Part shown: piece after piece, positions 28,764-37,399 of the stretch
Layout: each line of letters begins with the position of its first letter
Numbering within the stretch: the stretch's first letter is position 1
NCBI RefSeq assembly: GCF_003985155.1
Contig: NZ_ML133698.1
Coordinates: 145,682 to 209,681, forward strand
From: Rhizobium vallis
GTDB taxonomy: Bacteria; Pseudomonadota; Alphaproteobacteria; Rhizobiales; Rhizobiaceae
Reading direction: 5' to 3'
DNA length: 64,000 nt
Position numbers and translations under genes: made by a program
The notes under the pieces: model-generated
Told to the model about the DNA's origin: nothing
The model's input: the letters and a program-made list of their open reading frames with translations, nothing else
Databases searched by the model: none

Positions 28764-28997
28764 ATGGCCACGACCGTTACCGCCAAAGGGCAGGTGACCA
28801 TACCCAAGCCCGTTCGGGATCTGCTCGGCATCGCTCCCGGCAGCCAGGTCGATTTTCATCGTGCGGCCGATGGCAGCGTGGTGCTGACGCGCGCCGATAA
28901 GAAACGGCCGGAGAGCCGCTTCGAAAAGCTGCGCGGCCACGCCGGCAAGGGCCTCGATACCGACGCCATCATGGCTTTGACGCGCGGCGAAACGTGA
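28764..28997 (+). CDS. AbrB/MazE-type antitoxin (VapB-like)
   Basis: This 77-residue protein starts MATTVTAKGQVTIPKPVRDLLG, the swapped-hairpin DNA-binding core of the SpoVT/AbrB family. A flexible C-terminal tail (residues 48-77) should wrap the toxin. The frame is open further upstream, but ATG 28764 begins exactly at the domain and follows the operator. Its TGA overlaps the GTG start of the PIN-domain gene, the usual translational coupling of such pairs. It should neutralise the downstream toxin and repress the operon. Confidence 0.9.
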   Translation: MATTVTAKGQVTIPKPVRDLLGIAPGSQVDFHRAADGSVVLTRADKKRPESRFEKLRGHAGKGLDTDAIMALTRGET

Positions 28998-29398
28998 CAT
29001 TCGTCGATACCAATGTTCTGCTCGATCTCGTGACCGACGACCCGAAATGGTCGGACTGGTCGATCGCCCAGCTCGAGGCGGCAAGCATCGAAGGCCCCTT
29101 GCTGATCAACGACGTGATCTATGCCGAACTCGCGGTCCGCTACGAAAGGATCGAGACCCTCGAAGCTCTTCTCGACGAGGCCGGCATCGAAATGACGCCG
29201 ATACCGAAGGCCGCCCTGTTTCTCGCGGGCAAGGTCTTCACCCAGTATCGGAAGGCGGGCGGAACGCGCACCGGCGTCCTTCCCGATTTCTTCATCGGCG
29301 CTCACGCAGCCGTGCAGCGGTTGCCGCTTCTGACACGAGATGTCGGCTGCTATCGCACCTATTTCCCGTCATTGAAACTGATAGCGCCCGCTTCCTGA
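28994..29398 (+). CDS. PIN-domain ribonuclease toxin (VapC-like)
   Basis: The 134-residue product carries the four acidic PIN positions: aspartate in FVDTNVLLDL, glutamate in INDVIYAELAVRYE, aspartate in VLPDFFIGAHA, and a final aspartate in LLTRDVGCY. The arrangement is that of VapC-type magnesium-dependent RNases, which cut tRNA or rRNA when not bound by antitoxin. It starts at GTG 28994, overlapping the antitoxin stop. Length and active-site spacing look complete, so the pair is probably functional. Confidence 0.9.
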   Translation: MTFVDTNVLLDLVTDDPKWSDWSIAQLEAASIEGPLLINDVIYAELAVRYERIETLEALLDEAGIEMTPIPKAALFLAGKVFTQYRKAGGTRTGVLPDFFIGAHAAVQRLPLLTRDVGCYRTYFPSLKLIAPAS

Positions 29399-29505
29399 AT
29401 TTTCGACGGCCGAAGCTTTTAAAAAACCTTCATGAAAGCTCAGGGTTGAAATCGCCGCAACCGGCTCCAGATCCCGTCGGCGGCAGCCAACGAAGGGGAC
29501 GGAGC

Positions 29506-30834
29506 ATGGTCGATGGGGAATGGGGAAACGCGCACAACGATCGGGTCTGCCGGTTCAGGTCTGCTTTGGGTTTTGTTCTCGGCCTCCTTTTCCTCCTCGT
29601 CTGCCCGCAGGCATTTGCGGCATCCGCCGATATCGGCGGTTTGACGGTGAGCCTGCCTGATGCTGCCGCCGGCTGGAGGAAAGCCGGCAAGGGCGATCTC
29701 TTCATGCTGCAGAAGGATTTTTCACAGACGGGGGACGACAAGCGCGGCAGCGCGTTGATCCAGATCTCCACGCCCATCCCGGCAGCACGCAGTTCGCTCC
29801 CGGCCGGCCTCAAGTCCTTCGTCGCGACGCTTCCCGAAATGGCCAAGGAAGACATTCTGATCAAGCATTACGGGGTCACCGTGAACGGCCACGATATCCG
29901 CGTGGAGGAACGCTGCTGCGTTCAGCAGCAGGAGATAAGCATCAAGCAGATCGTCGTCGGCATCGCCGGCGACAAGCGGCAGGCCTATCTGCAACTCTTG
30001 CTGTTGAACCTCAGCGGCGACAGAGGCAATAGCGCCGAGGCCTATTTCGAGGCTATCGTGCGTTCCGTGAAGCTCAATCCTTCCGACAAGGATTTCGATC
30101 TCGCGCCCGCAAGCGACGACGGCGGGCTCGAGGGCGTCTTCACCCATCTCGATACCGGCGTTCGGCCGAATGTCTTCGGCGGCATGGACCTCTATTCCGA
30201 CAGCGAGATCAACATTTTCGACCCGAAAGGCCTGTTCAGCACCGAACTGCCGAAGGGCGGCCGGAGCATCGTCGAGCACTGCAAGGACAATCCGACCGAT
30301 TGCGGCCTCTACAGGCTCGCGGGCGGCGGGTTCTTCTCGTCGGCCGGGTTGATCGAAATGCGCAGCGTCACCTCTCCCTACGGGACGATCGAGATCGAGA
30401 CCAAGAGCTTCTCGAAGAAGGGGCAGGACCTGGTGATCGCCGACGAAGACTATCGCGCCGTGCCGCGGTTCGAGGATGGCGCCACGCTTGACGGCACATG
30501 GGTCTATACCTTCGCATCGAGCGGCATGACCATGACCTCCTCGGGATCGGTCGCCGCCAGCCGCGTGCTGACGTTACATAAAAACGGCGTTTTCGAACGC
30601 ACCGGCTGGTCCGGCGTCTCGATGACCAATGAGATCGGCGGATCGCAAACCGGCGTCACCACCTCAGGCGACCGGCCTGGTTCAAGCGGACGCTACAGGC
30701 TTTCGGGCTATCGCCTCGACCTAACCGATACGAGCGGCAAGACGGAGAGCATGAGCATCTTCGAACCTGATAAAGGCTCGGATGGACTGCTGGTTATCAA
30801 CGGCACCAGCTACCTGAAGGATGATGGGGGCTAA
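29506..30834 (+). CDS. Exported protein of unknown function
   Basis: This 442-residue protein has a signal peptide with hydrophobic core ALGFVLGLLFLLVC and a likely cleavage site after AFAAS. No domain was recognised. Visible traits are several cysteines (ERCCVQQQE near 145 and a CKDNPTDC pair near 270), glycine-serine-rich stretches and a C-terminal beta-rich part with LTLHKNGVFERTG and GRYRLSGYRLDL, which resembles a short lipocalin-like or DUF-type repeat. I chose ATG 29506 with GGGGACGGAG upstream. It is about 100 bases after the toxin gene and may have its own promoter. Confidence 0.7.
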   Translation: MVDGEWGNAHNDRVCRFRSALGFVLGLLFLLVCPQAFAASADIGGLTVSLPDAAAGWRKAGKGDLFMLQKDFSQTGDDKRGSALIQISTPIPAARSSLPAGLKSFVATLPEMAKEDILIKHYGVTVNGHDIRVEERCCVQQQEISIKQIVVGIAGDKRQAYLQLLLLNLSGDRGNSAEAYFEAIVRSVKLNPSDKDFDLAPASDDGGLEGVFTHLDTGVRPNVFGGMDLYSDSEINIFDPKGLFSTELPKGGRSIVEHCKDNPTDCGLYRLAGGGFFSSAGLIEMRSVTSPYGTIEIETKSFSKKGQDLVIADEDYRAVPRFEDGATLDGTWVYTFASSGMTMTSSGSVAASRVLTLHKNGVFERTGWSGVSMTNEIGGSQTGVTTSGDRPGSSGRYRLSGYRLDLTDTSGKTESMSIFEPDKGSDGLLVINGTSYLKDDGG

Positions 30835-31024
30835 CAGGAGCGCGCCCACAACCCGTCTCCAGATTTAACTTGCCTTGAATTCTGCGAGTCTTTTTATTTG
30901 CATCTATCGATTGAATTTTAGCACTTTTGATCGAGGTATAGCATTCATAGACTCAGTTTTGATGAAAAACGTCATTTTCTCCTCGATCATTCTGTTTTCA
31001 AAATTATCGGAAAAGGCTGCCCTG

Positions 31025-32758
31025 ATGCGGGGGCTTCTGCTTTCCGCTCTTCTGTTATTGCTGTGTGCTTGCAGTAATTTTACCAGGGAGTTTGATGTTT
31101 ATTCCGCTGACAGCACTATCCTCGTGTCCAGCGATGGGAGCGCTCGCGTATCAGAGACGTTCAAGATTTTCGCCAAGCAAGAGTCCAACTATGGCGGTGT
31201 CTATGTCGATATCCCTCAGCGGTTCATCGATGCCGACAATCGTGCTCATTGGAGAGATTTCAGTCTGCTATCGACAAGTCGCGACGGATCTCCCGAGTAC
31301 CACTTCAGGGAGCAAAGCTTGGAGGGCTATTCGGTCTATGTCGGTGAAAGGCGTTGCAGAAGTTGTAGTCCGAGATTTCATCTCGGTTTGAACACGATAA
31401 CGATCGACTACAGGTTGGGCCGGCTGGTTCAGGAAGACGCAGCGCGTCAGACGCTGGTCTTGCCGGCGTTCATGGGCAGCGTTCATGACCGCGGAGCCGC
31501 AAAGACAATCCTTGTCACGATACCCGCAGGCGGGACTTTGCGGTCCTCTCAAGGTGAGCATGCGGGTTATGATGTAACCTGGCGCTCGCCGACAGAGCTG
31601 ACGATATCTATACCGCTTGGTAAGGCGGATCGAACACTGCCGGGGATCGAGATTGAATATCCGGTGGGGACCTTTCTTCCCGCAACAAACGCACAGCTTC
31701 TCAGTTGGTGGCTTTCCGATCACCTATTGATTTTTGCAAGCCTGATAGGCCCAGCGATTGCGGCCATCTTTACCGGATTTCGGCTTCGGCGGAGCTATCG
31801 ACTAAATCGAATATCCTGGCCCGACATCGATGGAAAACTGATCGAAAGAACGTCGCCCGTTCTTGCCGCCTATCTGCATTTTCGCTGGGAGAAAACTGCG
31901 GACAGGCCGGCTTTCCTAGCATCCTTGTGCCGACTGGCGATTGCGAAAAGACTTCGCATCTCCAGTCTCGGGGAGGACGCCGAGGTGTCTGACGTGCTTC
32001 CGTATAACGCGAGGAGGAAACCCGGCGTCAAACGGCCAAGCCTTGCCTTTCCGCTCCATGTAGTCCTGGACCGAATCCGCAAACATCCATCTGACAATGG
32101 CAACTGCTCGGCGGCTGATGTCTTCCATGGTGCCGGCGATGAATTGAGAGCTGCGGCTTCCAGCGAGTATCGGCAAAAAAGAGGCGAGGGTATCAAGACA
32201 TATGTCTGGACCTTTTGCGTGATTATGGCTGTCAGTGCGGTGGTTGCCTATCTATCCGGGCTCGTGGTTTTCTCATTGGCTATGTTTGCAATCCCAATCA
32301 CGGTAATGGCGCTGATCACAGCTTTGCTGCATCCGGAGAAAGCCATCGAAATTGGAGGATCTGCACGAGCAAAGTCGATTTTCAGCATATTCGTCGGAAT
32401 GCCTTTCCTCCTTATTAGCTCGACTTACTACGTATCGAAGTATCCGCCCTCCGGCGACAAGTTGCCCTACCTTGCCGCGATCTGTGTCGATGTTGCCGGG
32501 AGCATTCTTGTTGTTGCGATGATTAGGCTTCCTACGCTCAGTCAAATACGGATTCGCGCCAACTTGCAGACGTTGCGACGCTATATGCTCGGGCAAGCCA
32601 GCGGCCAGGAGATGTCCGTTGCGGTTTATGAACGCTATTTGCCTTACGCCATCGCATTCGATCTTGAGCACGGTTGGAGCGAGGTATTCGATGCTTGGCG
32701 ACAAGCCAACGGCATCGCTTCATACGCTCCTGATTGGCTGAGCGGGCCTGAACCATAG
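31025..32758 (+). CDS. DUF2207-like membrane lipoprotein
   Basis: The chosen 577-residue form begins MRGLLLSALLLLLCACSN, a lipoprotein-like signal with cysteine in the lipobox region. About 220 residues of extracytoplasmic domain then start VSSDGSARVSETFKIFAKQ with VYVDIP, the pattern of DUF2207. One membrane helix lies near residue 240 and more hydrophobic segments lie in the C-terminal third (around 410-500). No function is established. The frame is open to 30875; ATG 30962 is possible but lacks a ribosome site. The gene and its flanks are more AT-rich than the rest of the window, suggesting later acquisition. Confidence 0.7.
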   Translation: MRGLLLSALLLLLCACSNFTREFDVYSADSTILVSSDGSARVSETFKIFAKQESNYGGVYVDIPQRFIDADNRAHWRDFSLLSTSRDGSPEYHFREQSLEGYSVYVGERRCRSCSPRFHLGLNTITIDYRLGRLVQEDAARQTLVLPAFMGSVHDRGAAKTILVTIPAGGTLRSSQGEHAGYDVTWRSPTELTISIPLGKADRTLPGIEIEYPVGTFLPATNAQLLSWWLSDHLLIFASLIGPAIAAIFTGFRLRRSYRLNRISWPDIDGKLIERTSPVLAAYLHFRWEKTADRPAFLASLCRLAIAKRLRISSLGEDAEVSDVLPYNARRKPGVKRPSLAFPLHVVLDRIRKHPSDNGNCSAADVFHGAGDELRAAASSEYRQKRGEGIKTYVWTFCVIMAVSAVVAYLSGLVVFSLAMFAIPITVMALITALLHPEKAIEIGGSARAKSIFSIFVGMPFLLISSTYYVSKYPPSGDKLPYLAAICVDVAGSILVVAMIRLPTLSQIRIRANLQTLRRYMLGQASGQEMSVAVYERYLPYAIAFDLEHGWSEVFDAWRQANGIASYAPDWLSGPEP

Positions 32759-32921
32759 GCATTTTAGCCGCGGGCTGTGGCCTGTCATTCGCCGAGCCAT
32801 TTTGGGCCTTTGGCGTTGCCGACATTGGTGAAATCTGCCTGCGTCCACAGGTGTCGGCACGCGTCAAAACAGGCGTTTTGGTTAAGCGTTTGTAATTCGG
32901 TCACGAATCGAGGCATATATT

Positions 32922-32962
32922 AACTGCGCAGCTGAAGCGCTTTCGTTCAAAATTGCGCAGTT
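32922..32962. promoter_or_regulatory. Paired palindromes upstream of repA
   Basis: AACTGCGCA (32922-32930) and TGCGCAGTT (32954-32962) form a perfect inverted repeat. The first arm also contains the self-complementary CTGCGCAG, and the second has the matching TTGCGCAG. The pair ends 17 bases before the repA start, and a TATATT at 32916-32921 could be the -10 element. In repABC plasmids RepA with RepB represses from sites in this position, so this is the likely autoregulatory operator. Confidence 0.65.
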
Positions 32963-32979
32963 GCCTGGGGAAAGAGATC

Positions 32980-34173
32980 ATGCAGCCGAGTCTTGCTTTT
33001 CAAGATGATCAAGAGCACCTCCCGTCGCTTCTGGCAACAGATGCGACGGAGTTATCCTATCAACTTCAGCAGCATCAGGCAAAAATCTTTCCTCCGCTGT
33101 CGCAAAAGACGATCCGGACATTTTCGCCGGCCGAAGCCGCGGCCTTCATCGGCATCGGCGAAGGCTATCTCCGGCAGGTGGCGGCTGACGGTCACGGGCC
33201 TGATCCGCTTCCAAACGGGCGCAGGCTCTATAGCGCGACCGACATGGACCGGATTCGCCGGGTCCTTGACGAGCGCAACGGAACGCCGAAATATGTGCCG
33301 GCCCGCAGGCCGGGCGAAAAGCTGCAGATCATCTCCGTGATGAATTTCAAGGGCGGTTCGGGCAAGACCACGACCGCGGCTCATCTGGCGCAGTTCATGG
33401 CGCTCCGGGGCTACCGCGTGTTGGCCGTCGATCTCGATCCGCAGGCATCCTTGTCCGCACTCTTCGGCCATCAGCCGGAGTTCGACGTCGGGGAAGGCGA
33501 GACGATCTATGGTGCGATCCGCTATGAGGAGCCGCGCCCGATCGCCGATATCGTGCGCGCCACCTACACGCCCAATCTTCATCTCATCCCCGGCAATCTC
33601 GAGCTGATGGAATTCGAGCACGAGACGCCGAAAGCCATGGCATCGGGGACGGCGGAGACCATGTTCTTCGCCCGCATCGGCGAGGTGCTGACCGATATCG
33701 AGAGCCTTTACGACGTCGTGGTCATCGACTGCCCGCCGCAGCTCGGGTTCCTGACCATGTCGGCACTCTGCGCCGCGACCTCGGTGCTGATCACCGTTCA
33801 TCCGCAGATGCTCGACGTCATGTCGATGTCGCAGTTCCTGACGATGACGAGCGAATTGATGTCGGTGGTCGAGAAGGCCGGCGGGCGCACCAGCTATGAC
33901 TGGATGCGCTATCTCGTGACGCGGTTCGAGCCGAATGACGGGCCGCAGAGCCAGATGACCGGCTTCATGCGGGCGATCTTCGGCAATCGCATGCTGCACA
34001 ATCCCATGGTGAAGTCGACGGCGGTTGCCGATGCCGGCGTCACCAAGCAGACCCTTTACGAGGTGGAGCGGTCGCAGTTCACACGCGGAACCTATGATCG
34101 GGCGCTGGAGTCGCTGAACCTCGTGAATGGCGAGATCGAGGCGCATATCCGCTCCACCTGGGGAAGGAAATAG
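32980..34173 (+). CDS. repA: Replicon partition ATPase RepA (ParA-type)
   Basis: This 397-residue partition ATPase starts the repABC operon. An N-terminal helix-turn-helix part (about residues 35-100, with FSPAEAAAFIGIGEGYLRQ) is followed by a deviant Walker A KGGSGKTTT near residue 121, Walker A' AVDLDPQASLS and Walker B VVVIDCPPQLG. Length and layout match rhizobial RepA, which segregates the plasmid with RepB and represses the operon. The chosen ATG has GGGAAAGAG upstream; an alternative frame start at 32953 would overlap the palindromes. Confidence 0.96.
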   Translation: MQPSLAFQDDQEHLPSLLATDATELSYQLQQHQAKIFPPLSQKTIRTFSPAEAAAFIGIGEGYLRQVAADGHGPDPLPNGRRLYSATDMDRIRRVLDERNGTPKYVPARRPGEKLQIISVMNFKGGSGKTTTAAHLAQFMALRGYRVLAVDLDPQASLSALFGHQPEFDVGEGETIYGAIRYEEPRPIADIVRATYTPNLHLIPGNLELMEFEHETPKAMASGTAETMFFARIGEVLTDIESLYDVVVIDCPPQLGFLTMSALCAATSVLITVHPQMLDVMSMSQFLTMTSELMSVVEKAGGRTSYDWMRYLVTRFEPNDGPQSQMTGFMRAIFGNRMLHNPMVKSTAVADAGVTKQTLYEVERSQFTRGTYDRALESLNLVNGEIEAHIRSTWGRK

Positions 34174-34175
34174 AG

Positions 34176-35177
34176 ATGGCGCGCAAGAACCTCATCGAGA
34201 TTTCCGCGCCCAACCCGGCCAGGACGGAAACGGTCGCGCCGCGCGACAATCGCCCGATTGCGGGCTTCGTCCCGCAGGAACGCAGTGCGGCACCCGTCGG
34301 CGGCATCACGAAGACGCTCGGCAACATCACCGAAAAAATGGAGCGGGCAAGCGAGCTCGAACGCCAGCTCGCCGCCGGCCAGATGATCGTCGAACTCGAT
34401 CCAGGCCTGATCGACGCCTCCTTCGTCAGCGACCGACTGGCGATCGACGCGGCTGAGCTTGCCGACCTCGTCGAGCAGATCCGCGATCACGGGCAGCAGG
34501 TTCCGATCCTGGTGCGCCCGCATCCCGAGACCAAGGGGCGCTATCAGGTTGCCTACGGCCATCGCCGCCTGGCCGCCACCAGGAAAATCGGCATCAGGGT
34601 GCGCGCTGTTGTCCGCGACCTGACCGACGGTCAGCTGGTCGTCAGCCAGGGCCAGGAAAACAGCGCCCGGACCAATCTTTCCTATGTCGAACGCGCGCTC
34701 TTTGCCTCACGGCTGGAAGAGCGCGGCTTCGGCCGTGACGTCATCATGGCGGCGCTCAGCGTCGACAAGGCGGCGCTTTCGAGAATGCTGATCGTGATCC
34801 GGCAGGTCCCCCTGGAACTCATCAACGCCATCGGTGCTGCGCCTGACATCGGCCGCCGGCGATGGCTGGAGCTGGGCGAGCGGCTGGAAAATGCCGACGT
34901 CGACAAGATCATCGCCGAGTTGTCCGCGGACGACGCGCGCAAAATTTCGAGTGACGAGCGGTTTCACCAGGCATTCGTGCTGGCAACGAAGAGGGCGGCC
35001 GCGCCGAAGTCCGCAGCGGTCAAATCAGAGGTCAGCGGTGTGCCGGTGACGGTCAAAAAGACAGCGTCCGGCGCAACCTTCGTCTTTGACGGCAAGTCCG
35101 CGCCCGGTTTCGATCAATTCGTCCAGGAAAGGCTGCAGAGCCTGTTCCAGGAGTTCAAAAAGCACAGAGGAGCGTAG
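34176..35177 (+). CDS. repB: Replicon partition protein RepB (ParB-type)
   Basis: The 333-residue product is a ParB-family centromere-binding protein. It has the ParB core LRDHGQQ-like stretch IRDHGQQVPILVRPH, GYQ-type YGHRRLAA near residue 127, and the ENSARTNLSYVERALFA helix. The helix-turn-helix part with ALSVDKAALSRMLIV follows. The final 60 residues are less conserved and probably dimerise. It begins two bases after repA, as usual in the operon. Its parS sites were not found by eye in this window. Confidence 0.96.
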   Translation: MARKNLIEISAPNPARTETVAPRDNRPIAGFVPQERSAAPVGGITKTLGNITEKMERASELERQLAAGQMIVELDPGLIDASFVSDRLAIDAAELADLVEQIRDHGQQVPILVRPHPETKGRYQVAYGHRRLAATRKIGIRVRAVVRDLTDGQLVVSQGQENSARTNLSYVERALFASRLEERGFGRDVIMAALSVDKAALSRMLIVIRQVPLELINAIGAAPDIGRRRWLELGERLENADVDKIIAELSADDARKISSDERFHQAFVLATKRAAAPKSAAVKSEVSGVPVTVKKTASGATFVFDGKSAPGFDQFVQERLQSLFQEFKKHRGA

Positions 35178-35183
35178 CGCGCA

Positions 35184-35237
35184 AAAGAAAAAGGCCCCCA
35201 ACGACGCCGTCGTGGAAGCCCTTCTCAGATCTTAAGC
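35184..35237 (-). ncRNA. repABC antisense (ctRNA) incompatibility RNA
   Basis: A minus-strand transcript of about 54 bases is predicted between repB and repC. Its promoter has TTGACT (35267-35272) and GATTCT (35244-35249) with a 17-base spacer, giving a start near 35237. It ends in a perfect terminator hairpin (35193-35220) followed by a U-rich tail (35183-35192). The counter-transcribed RNA of rhizobial repABC plasmids lies at this place, blocks repC expression and sets copy number and incompatibility. The 5' end is inferred from promoter spacing. Confidence 0.9.
35193..35220 (-). terminator. Intrinsic terminator of the antisense RNA
   Basis: Read on the minus strand, a long paired stem (12 or 13 pairs, with G-U pairs in the outer part) closes on the centre ACGAC-GGC-GTCGT. 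It is followed by UUUUUCUUUU. This is a textbook intrinsic terminator and also the probable contact hairpin with the repC leader. Confidence 0.85.
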
Positions 35238-35243
35238 ACATCG

Positions 35244-35272
35244 AGAATCGCATTTCCACGAATCACAGTCAA
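35244..35272 (-). promoter_or_regulatory. Promoter of the antisense RNA
   Basis: On the minus strand, -35 TTGACT and -10 GATTCT are separated by 17 bases. The -35 is nearly consensus, consistent with a strong constitutive promoter as is usual for ctRNA. Confidence 0.75.
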
Positions 35273-35331
35273 GCGTCCTGGCACCGAAAAGGGTGGACGG
35301 TTTTCTTTTGCCTAAACTGAGGTGAAGGCAA

Positions 35332-36624
35332 ATGGAGAGTGGATATGTGACGACGCCCTTTGGGCGGCGGCCGATGTCGCTTGGCATGCTGGCAAGCCAG
35401 CAACTGGCCGAGACGATCGAGCCGGGGATAAAACGCAGCAAATGGAAGCTGTTCAGGGCGATCTGCGAAGCGCGGCCGGCGCTTGGCGTGACAGACCGGG
35501 CGCTGACGGTGCTCGATGCGCTTTTGACCTTCTACCCCGACGACGAGATTTCCGAAGAGAAGGGCCTGATCGTCTTTCCCTCGAACGCGCAGCTTTCGCT
35601 TCGCGCCCGTGGGATGACGCCGGCGACGCTGAGGCGGCATCTTGCCGTGCTGGTCGAGGCCGGCCTGATCTTGCGCAAGGACAGCGCGAACGGAAAGCGC
35701 TATGCGCGCCGCGACAGGGCGGGGGCGATCGGCGAGGCCTTCGGCTTCAGCGTCGCGCCGCTTCTGGCACGTGCGGTCGAGATCGAAAGCCTTGCCGCTG
35801 CGGCAGTCGCCGACCGGGAGCTCGTCAGGGCGACCAGGGAGCGCCTGACGGTGTGCCGGCGCGATATCTCGAAGCTGATTGCGGCAGCCATCGAGGAAGG
35901 AGTTCCGGGCGACTGGGAGCAGATGTCGATGCTGTTTCGCGATCTCGTTCTGCGGCTTCCGCGCGTGGCCAGTGCGGTAGCGTTGACGGCGCTGCTCGAC
36001 GAGATGGGGCTGTTGCGCGAGGAAGCGGTCAACTTGCTGGAAAGGCAGGTAAAAATTAAAAAAATAGACGCCAATGAGTCTCAAATTGAGCGCCACAAAC
36101 AGAATTCAAACCCCGACTCCACATCTGAACTTGAACCAGGCTTCGAGACGAAGCAGGGCGCGAAGGCGGCGGCCGATAACGACCCGATCGCCGAGCCGCA
36201 GGACGAGCCAAGGCTGAAACATCAGGGGGCTTCCGGCAGGAAACCGCCGATGGCCGATCCGGCGGCCGGGCATGGCCTGAAATCCTTCCCGCTCGGCCTC
36301 GTTCTCCAGGCCTGCCCGCAAATTCAAGATTACGGACCGGGCGGAACGATCAGCAATTGGCGCGACCTGATGTCGGCCGCCGTCGTCGTCCGCTCGATGC
36401 TGGGCGTCAGCCCCTCGGCCTATGAGGAGGCCTGCGCCGGCATGGGGCCGGAAAACGCCGCGACGGTGATCGCCTGCATTCTGGAAAGAGGCGGACACAT
36501 CAATTCGCCCGGCGGTTATCTCCGCGATCTCACCCGAAGGACCGAGAGAGGCGAGTTTGCAATCGGCCCGATGCTGATGGCGCTGGTGCGGGCAAATGGT
36601 GGAGTGGCGAAACGTACTGGCTGA
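35332..36624 (+). CDS. repC: Replication initiator RepC
   Basis: This 430-residue initiator is specific to alphaproteobacterial repABC replicons. The N-terminal half (about residues 15-230) has the winged-helix DNA-binding features IKRSKWKLFRAICEARPALGV and MTPATLRRHLAVLVEAGLI. A flexible middle (about 245-310) follows, then a compact C-terminal domain with LGVSPSAYEEA and GYLRDLTRR. The initiator binds the origin inside its own gene. GAGG and AAGG lie before the ATG. Expression is controlled by the antisense RNA just upstream. Confidence 0.96.
   Translation: MESGYVTTPFGRRPMSLGMLASQQLAETIEPGIKRSKWKLFRAICEARPALGVTDRALTVLDALLTFYPDDEISEEKGLIVFPSNAQLSLRARGMTPATLRRHLAVLVEAGLILRKDSANGKRYARRDRAGAIGEAFGFSVAPLLARAVEIESLAAAAVADRELVRATRERLTVCRRDISKLIAAAIEEGVPGDWEQMSMLFRDLVLRLPRVASAVALTALLDEMGLLREEAVNLLERQVKIKKIDANESQIERHKQNSNPDSTSELEPGFETKQGAKAAADNDPIAEPQDEPRLKHQGASGRKPPMADPAAGHGLKSFPLGLVLQACPQIQDYGPGGTISNWRDLMSAAVVVRSMLGVSPSAYEEACAGMGPENAATVIACILERGGHINSPGGYLRDLTRRTERGEFAIGPMLMALVRANGGVAKRTG
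36045..36112. other. AT-rich island inside repC, probable origin of replication
   Basis: Within repC a short A-rich stretch (for example AAAAATTAAAAAAATAG around 36050-36066) and the following 45 bases are markedly AT-rich in an otherwise GC-rich gene. In repABC plasmids the origin lies inside repC at an AT-rich region in this part of the gene. The location is inferred from composition only. Confidence 0.6.
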
Positions 36625-36911
36625 ACGGATGGCGTATCTGGCGGCCAGGGAGCTGAGACCAGGTCTGACTTTGCCCGAGCCATCGCTGCGAGATTATGCA
36701 AGATTGTGCCTTTGGATGTGCGATATAGTCAGGAAGGCTCTAAGGTTTGCAGGCGTGACAGAAGTGAAGCACGATAGAGCTTCTGGTTAATAGCTTGTTT
36801 ACTGTAAGTTTCAATGCATTATGACCCCGCCAAGTTGCCCCGCAGGCTGGGCATTATCGCTCGACGGCCTCCGCAGTTCGCGAGGGCAGGCGTGGGAGAG
36901 CCGAACACGAG

Positions 36912-37157
36912 ATAGTCACGAGATCTTCGAGGGTGTCGCTAGCCGCGACAATTTTTCGATGGTGAACCGTCACACCCAAGCGCCCTTCGACGAGGCGCGC
37001 CTTGCCTACCGGCTCCATGTCGGCGAATGGTTCGAAATCGCCGAGGCCGACCATGACCGCATGCTCGACATTCCGCCACCGCTCTCCCCTGTGTGGCGAC
37101 CACCTGTTACCGATGGCATTCTGCATCGCCGCATGGCATGCGATTGGTGCTCTCTAG
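36912..37157 (+). pseudogene. DUF1419 gene remnant, frameshifted
   Basis: In frame from about 36912 the sequence reads IFEGVASRDNFSMVNRHTQA and LHVGEWFEIAEADHDRMLDIPPP, which resemble the first half of plasmid DUF1419 proteins (usually about 180 residues). After base 37085 the match seems to continue in the +1 frame with a PLCGD...PMAF-like stretch before a TAG at 37155-37157, then stops. No start codon or ribosome site precedes the similar part. The rest of 36625-37399 shows only the ribosome site of the next gene (AAGGAG, about 37387). I read it as a decayed copy. Confidence 0.5.
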
Positions 37158-37399
37158 GTCTAGCGAACGCACCCCAGGGGTCGCGCGCCTCTTTTGTTTT
37201 GTCGTTCGATGTACCAGCAGACAAACGCGAGGTCGCATAGCTTTAGGGTAAGGTTCTTAGGGACGCGGGGCAGGTGGGTGACAACGACACACGATCGTCC
37301 GCGGACACGGGACTTGAAGCGTTGAAAGGTCCACACAAGCACTTGTTGACAGAGTATCGCGCGCGGCCGAAAAAGAATCGGCTCTAAAGGAGATAATCG

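Noticed and set aside
29047..29505. Extension of the exported protein gene upstream to 29047
   Set aside because: The extension overlaps the PIN toxin gene in another frame; the signal peptide begins just after ATG 29506, which has a ribosome site.
34077..34091. Possible parS-like palindrome near the end of repA (GTTCACAC...GGAAC)
   Set aside because: One base short of the GTTNNNNGCNNNNAAC pattern known for repABC parS sites and inside a coding region; no convincing site was found.
36596..36790. 64-codon frame overlapping the end of repC
   Set aside because: It starts inside repC without a ribosome site and matches no family I recognise; most likely a chance continuation of an open frame.
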